16,483 nt of DNA, from contig CAYMSH010000109.1 in the NCBI GenBank assembly GCA_964392945.1, forward strand, positions 1-16,483, in the 5' to 3' direction. The notes beneath the pieces were generated by a model that was not told the DNA's origin, made no database searches, and was given only the letters and a program-made list of their open reading frames with translations. Positions 15,101 to 16,483 of this stretch are shown one piece after another (within the stretch, counting starts at the first letter, position 1; each line of letters starts with the position of its first letter). The translations under genes and the position numbers were made by a program. The DNA comes from BS750m-G57 sp964392945. GTDB lineage: Bacteria > Planctomycetota > Phycisphaerae > SM23-33.

Positions 15101-15573
15101 TCAACCGGCGGGCAGACCGTCGCCGTTCCGTCGGGCGAACATACCGTCTGGGCCGGAGGACATTCGGTCTCGACCGGCGGACACTTCGTCTGAACCGGCG
15201 GACATTTTGTCTCCACTGCCGGACATTGTGTCTCGGCCGGCGGACAGACAGTGGGTGTCCCGCCAGTGGCGCAGATCGTCGGCGCCGGCGGACAGCGCGT
15301 CGCCACAGGGTCAGTCGCGCACGCCGTCACCTGGGGCGGACACTGCGTCTCAACGGCCGGACATATCGTCTCGGCTGCCGGGCAGACCGTCTGGGCAATT
15401 GCGCATGCCGTCTGCACAGGCGGACACGTGGTCAGCGTCGCCGGGCAGATCGTAGGTTCCCCTGCAGGCAGTATTGTCGGTAAAGGGCCAACTTGGGCCC
15501 ATACCGACTGCGTACAGACCAGCGTTAGAACAATGGAAATAGAATACAATAGAAGATGTGGTTTGCGGTTCAC
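12193..15573 (-). CDS. Secreted giant Cys-Pro-Pro heptad-repeat protein, 1126 aa
   Basis: I do not recognise a named family. Residues 1-26 are a signal peptide (NRKPH, a hydrophobic core, cleavage after VWA). Residues 43-1100 are an almost unbroken array of the 7-residue unit C-P-P-x-x-T-x, giving about 150 cysteines and still more prolines. The Thr before the next x-Cys is nearly invariant. About fourteen units are 9-10 residues long and carry Asp at the fourth place (CxxDPxxTxC). The x positions are basic between about 225 and 460 and acidic after about 885. At 518-572 the pattern breaks: two expected cysteines are Trp522 and Gly529, then CPALAATTRPHASCC follows. The tail after 1100 is a short non-repeat segment. 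GTG is the start: AAAGGAG lies 7 bases upstream and the promoter at 15685-15713 precedes it. A disulfide-crosslinked wall, sheath or matrix protein is the likely role, by composition only. Confidence 0.88.
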   Translation of the reverse strand: MNRKPHLLLYSISIVLTLVCTQSVWAQVGPLPTILPAGEPTICPATLTTCPPVQTACAIAQTVCPAAETICPAVETQCPPQVTACATDPVATRCPPAPTICATGGTPTVCPPAETQCPAVETKCPPVQTKCPPVETECPPAQTVCSPDGTATVCPPVETRCPAVETKCPPQDTRCPLDPVATRCPSQETRCPPERTKCPPTLSFCTLVATRCPAVLTRCPPSVTRCPPRETACPPRFTRCPPRETRCPPRRTKCPPRQTRCPPEKTKCPTRFTRCPETRTRCPVAKTQCPARRTFCPPTETRCPPQRTKCPPVRTECPPERTLCVGPRTQCPAEQTICPALETRCPPQKTKCPPADTRCPPKRTVCPVARTKCPPVATRCPPRITSCLGPDTRCPIAKTKCPSVPTRCPPRRTVCPPSQTKCPPRLTRCPPTETRCPIRITRCPPLQTRCPPVETKCPPRETRCPPVETECPPEQTICSSDGTVTVCPPVETRCPPVLTECPAGETRCPPEQTKCPPLPTEWQAVDTRGPLEITKCPPIRTRCPTQETRCPMELTKCPALAATTRPHASCCPPVLTICSPEYTMCPPVQTYCPACETFCPPEDTICPPVLTECPAVETRCPPLDTKCPPVLTECPAGETRCPPEQTKCPPRETLCPPEDTKCPAVLTECPAIETRCPPEQTACPVIPTRCPPEQTLCPPIETKCPPRETRCPPQQTVCGPDLQQTICPTAETQCPPQETRCPPAETRCPEEQTKCPPLTTLCPPKETTCPMIPTACVLDPVETQCPTVETRCPPQPTECPPTETRCPPEFTKCPPLVTECQTVETVCPPLETKCPVADTKCPPQDTVCPQDASTVTRCPPVPTECPTLETKCPPTETACPPEQTLCPEQQTKCPEQQTQCPPDPTVCPSIDTICTRDPISTVCPVSETQCPPTNTQCPEAPTVCVVDPQETICPEEATKCPEAPTKCPTLDTRCPLDAEPTKCPTEETRCPPEPTKCPVQETRCPPEQTICPLDPEPTRCPEEETRCPPEPTLCPEDPTTVTQCPAEPTTCPDPGTVTQCPAEPTTCPEPTHCPPVETECPPTETRCGPNATTCPDGTDCDTGAGLLSTRRRPVCPIVQVECPTIL
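12274..15447 (-). repeat. Tandem array of about 21-bp coding repeats
   Basis: The DNA behind the heptad protein repeats with a 21-base period (plus-strand look: GGCGGACAyNTCGTCTCC), with 27- or 30-base variant units. Individual units are degenerate; Cys, Pro and Thr codons vary mainly at third positions. All six frames stay open over long stretches because the period is a multiple of three and the unit lacks stop codons. Confidence 0.9.
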
Positions 15574-15684
15574 AGCAACGCTCCTTTCGACTTTCCCACC
15601 CTGTCCTGGTTAAAGTGCAATGGAAGTTTGAAAAAAGGACTAATTGATAAACCGTTAAAACGTATACAACATGTGTTACTAAAG

Positions 15685-15713
15685 ATTCTAACCAGCATGT
15701 CGCCTCAAGTCAA
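15685..15713 (-). promoter_or_regulatory. Sigma70-like promoter of the Cys/Pro repeat gene
   Basis: On the minus strand TTGACT (15708-15713), a 17-base spacer and TAGAAT (15685-15690) form a near-consensus promoter in A+T-rich DNA. The start would be near 15678, leaving a leader of about 105 bases that ends with AAAGGAG before the GTG. Confidence 0.7.
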
Positions 15714-15892
15714 GCAAGTAACAATAAACACTTGACAATTCGTCACCAATCGACCAAGTCGGCAAGCGCCGGATCGCTTGTCAACTCTTAATTGTAGACT
15801 GCAGAACTCACAAGGTCCGAAGTTTTTCCAGTTCGCGACAAAAATGACCGCAAAGGCCTTGTCAGCAACGATTCAGTGGTCACTGGCGGTGA
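15714..15892. other. Rest of the intergenic region before the Cys/Pro repeat gene
   Basis: Apart from the promoter and the possible terminator listed separately, I see nothing here. A TTGACA on the plus strand near 15733 has no matching -10 and no gene to serve. Confidence 0.4.
15845..15882 (-). terminator. Possible terminator after the helical-repeat gene
   Basis: On the minus strand TGACC (15878-15882) pairs with GGTCA (15845-15849) and TTTTTG follows directly. The loop is long, with an AAGGCCTT palindrome inside. It lies 10-50 bases past the stop codon of the upstream gene. Confidence 0.35.
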
Positions 15893-16483
15893 TTACAGCG
15901 TCTTCCAGCTTCGTAACTTAGGAGGGGTTGCGTCCTTCTCGATCAGTTCCAGGATCTTGGTCAGTTCCTTTAGAAAACGCTCGTTCTTCTTGAGCGATCT
16001 ATGGGCCTTGTAGGCTTTCTGGTACTCGCGCAGTTTCGGCAGATGCGCTCTGGCCGCGCCTCGGTAATGCTTGAAGTAGCTCAGTACTCGCGGGGCGAAC
16101 CAGTATCCTTCGTTTCCGCGGCCCGGGTCGGGTTCGATGATCTTCATCAGTTCGTCGAGACCCTCTGAAATGTTGTTTTCCGCCAGAAATACCAGCCCCT
16201 TTTCCCGAACGTTGTTTGAGAACATCACGCTCCAGCCTGGTTTGCGGATCGATTCGATGATTTCCGGCATTATTGGCTTTAACTGCTTTGGCGTCATGGT
16301 CTTGTATAGCGTGGTGACGCTTGCCCTGGCGCCGCCGCATGGGTTCTTGAGTATGTGTTTGGCTGCGGTGAGCAGTTTGCCCGCCTCGGCGCCTTCGATG
16401 CTCTGGGAAAGCAGGCCGGACTTGCCCTGGCGGTAACCGTTCAGGCGAAGCCTCCGACGTTCAGATGACCTCGCCACTGTGCC
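15893..16483 (-). CDS. C-terminal part of a helical-repeat protein, runs off the right edge
   Basis: The frame is open to the window edge, so the true start probably lies outside; the first in-window start codon is a GTG at 16477. The visible 196 codons encode a lysine-rich, almost wholly alpha-helical protein with paired amphipathic helices (for example LLTAAKHILKNP, LKPIMPEIIESIRK and EGLDELMKIIEPDPGRG), consistent with HEAT/ARM-type repeats as seen in large planctomycete proteins. No catalytic motif or membrane span is visible. The final part (RFLKELTKILELIEKDATPP) is a charged helix. Family and function cannot be named from this fragment. Confidence 0.62.
   Translation of the reverse strand, partial: GTVARSSERRRLRLNGYRQGKSGLLSQSIEGAEAGKLLTAAKHILKNPCGGARASVTTLYKTMTPKQLKPIMPEIIESIRKPGWSVMFSNNVREKGLVFLAENNISEGLDELMKIIEPDPGRGNEGYWFAPRVLSYFKHYRGAARAHLPKLREYQKAYKAHRSLKKNERFLKELTKILELIEKDATPPKLRSWKTL

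Noticed and set aside
12274..15447. The 21-bp periodic array as a CRISPR or other non-coding satellite
   Set aside because: There are no constant repeats alternating with unique spacers of 25-40 bases. The period is a multiple of three, the minus frame encodes a signal peptide plus a strict Cys-Pro-Pro-Thr pattern, and changes fall mostly at third positions.
15511..15517. Lipobox in the signal peptide of the Cys/Pro protein (Cys20)
   Set aside because: The residues before Cys20 are T-L-V, without the small residue needed at -1. Signal peptidase I cleavage after VWA fits better.
12065..15613. Long open plus-strand frames over the array (for example 12065-13045 GGHxVS-rich, 12358-13488 Arg-rich, 13121-13939)
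   Set aside because: They are mirror frames of the repeat unit and are broken by stops between segments. They have no ribosome binding sites or signal peptides and shift frame at the 9-residue variant units no better than chance.
15733..15760. Plus-strand TTGACA as a promoter
   Set aside because: No -10 element lies 15-19 bases downstream and there is no plus-strand gene in the window.

Overview
The window most likely comes from a member of the Planctomycetota, perhaps a Phycisphaerae-like anaerobe. The main support is two secreted proteins with PEP-CTERM tails of the LALGG-KRRRRKA type, a very large secreted cysteine/proline repeat protein, and extracytoplasmic paralogues with glutamine-amidotransferase-like domains. 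This placement is an inference. Every gene I can support lies on the minus strand, so the biological order runs from high to low coordinates.

Layout in transcription order. (1) 16483-15893: the C-terminal part of an alpha-helical, possibly HEAT-like protein that enters from the right edge. (2) 15573-12193: a 1126-residue secreted protein made almost wholly of the unit C-P-P-x-x-T-x. It has about 150 cysteines, its own sigma70-like promoter and a GTG start with a good ribosome binding site. (3) 11968-6591: two long, overlapping (ATGA) paralogous membrane proteins. Each has an N-terminal multi-span domain that looks to me like a catalytically dead exosortase, followed by two GATase-like domains separated by membrane spans. 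(4) 6528-3569: a reductive dehalogenase module in the order rdhA (Tat-exported corrinoid/Fe-S enzyme), rdhB (three-span anchor) and rdhC (NosR-like FMN-binding membrane protein), with overlapping or almost touching genes. (5) 3302-872: a promoter and a roughly 475-nt structured leader, then a seven-bladed kelch-type PEP-CTERM protein and a second PEP-CTERM protein. (6) 511-1: a second copy of the same promoter and leader, reading towards a gene that must start just beyond the left edge.

How the parts fit. rdhABC is a self-contained module for membrane-associated reductive dehalogenation or a related corrinoid redox reaction. The two paralogues upstream may share its transcript but have no proven link. 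The PEP-CTERM genes and the Cys/Pro protein are cell-surface or extracellular products.

The two points most worth following are the Cys-Pro-Pro heptad protein, which has ordered charge blocks and a punctuating 9-residue variant unit, and the duplicated leader. The leader copies show a conserved promoter, 39 consecutive identical bases, and a 48-nt three-way junction with paired changes. It behaves like an undescribed structured RNA in front of PEP-CTERM genes.
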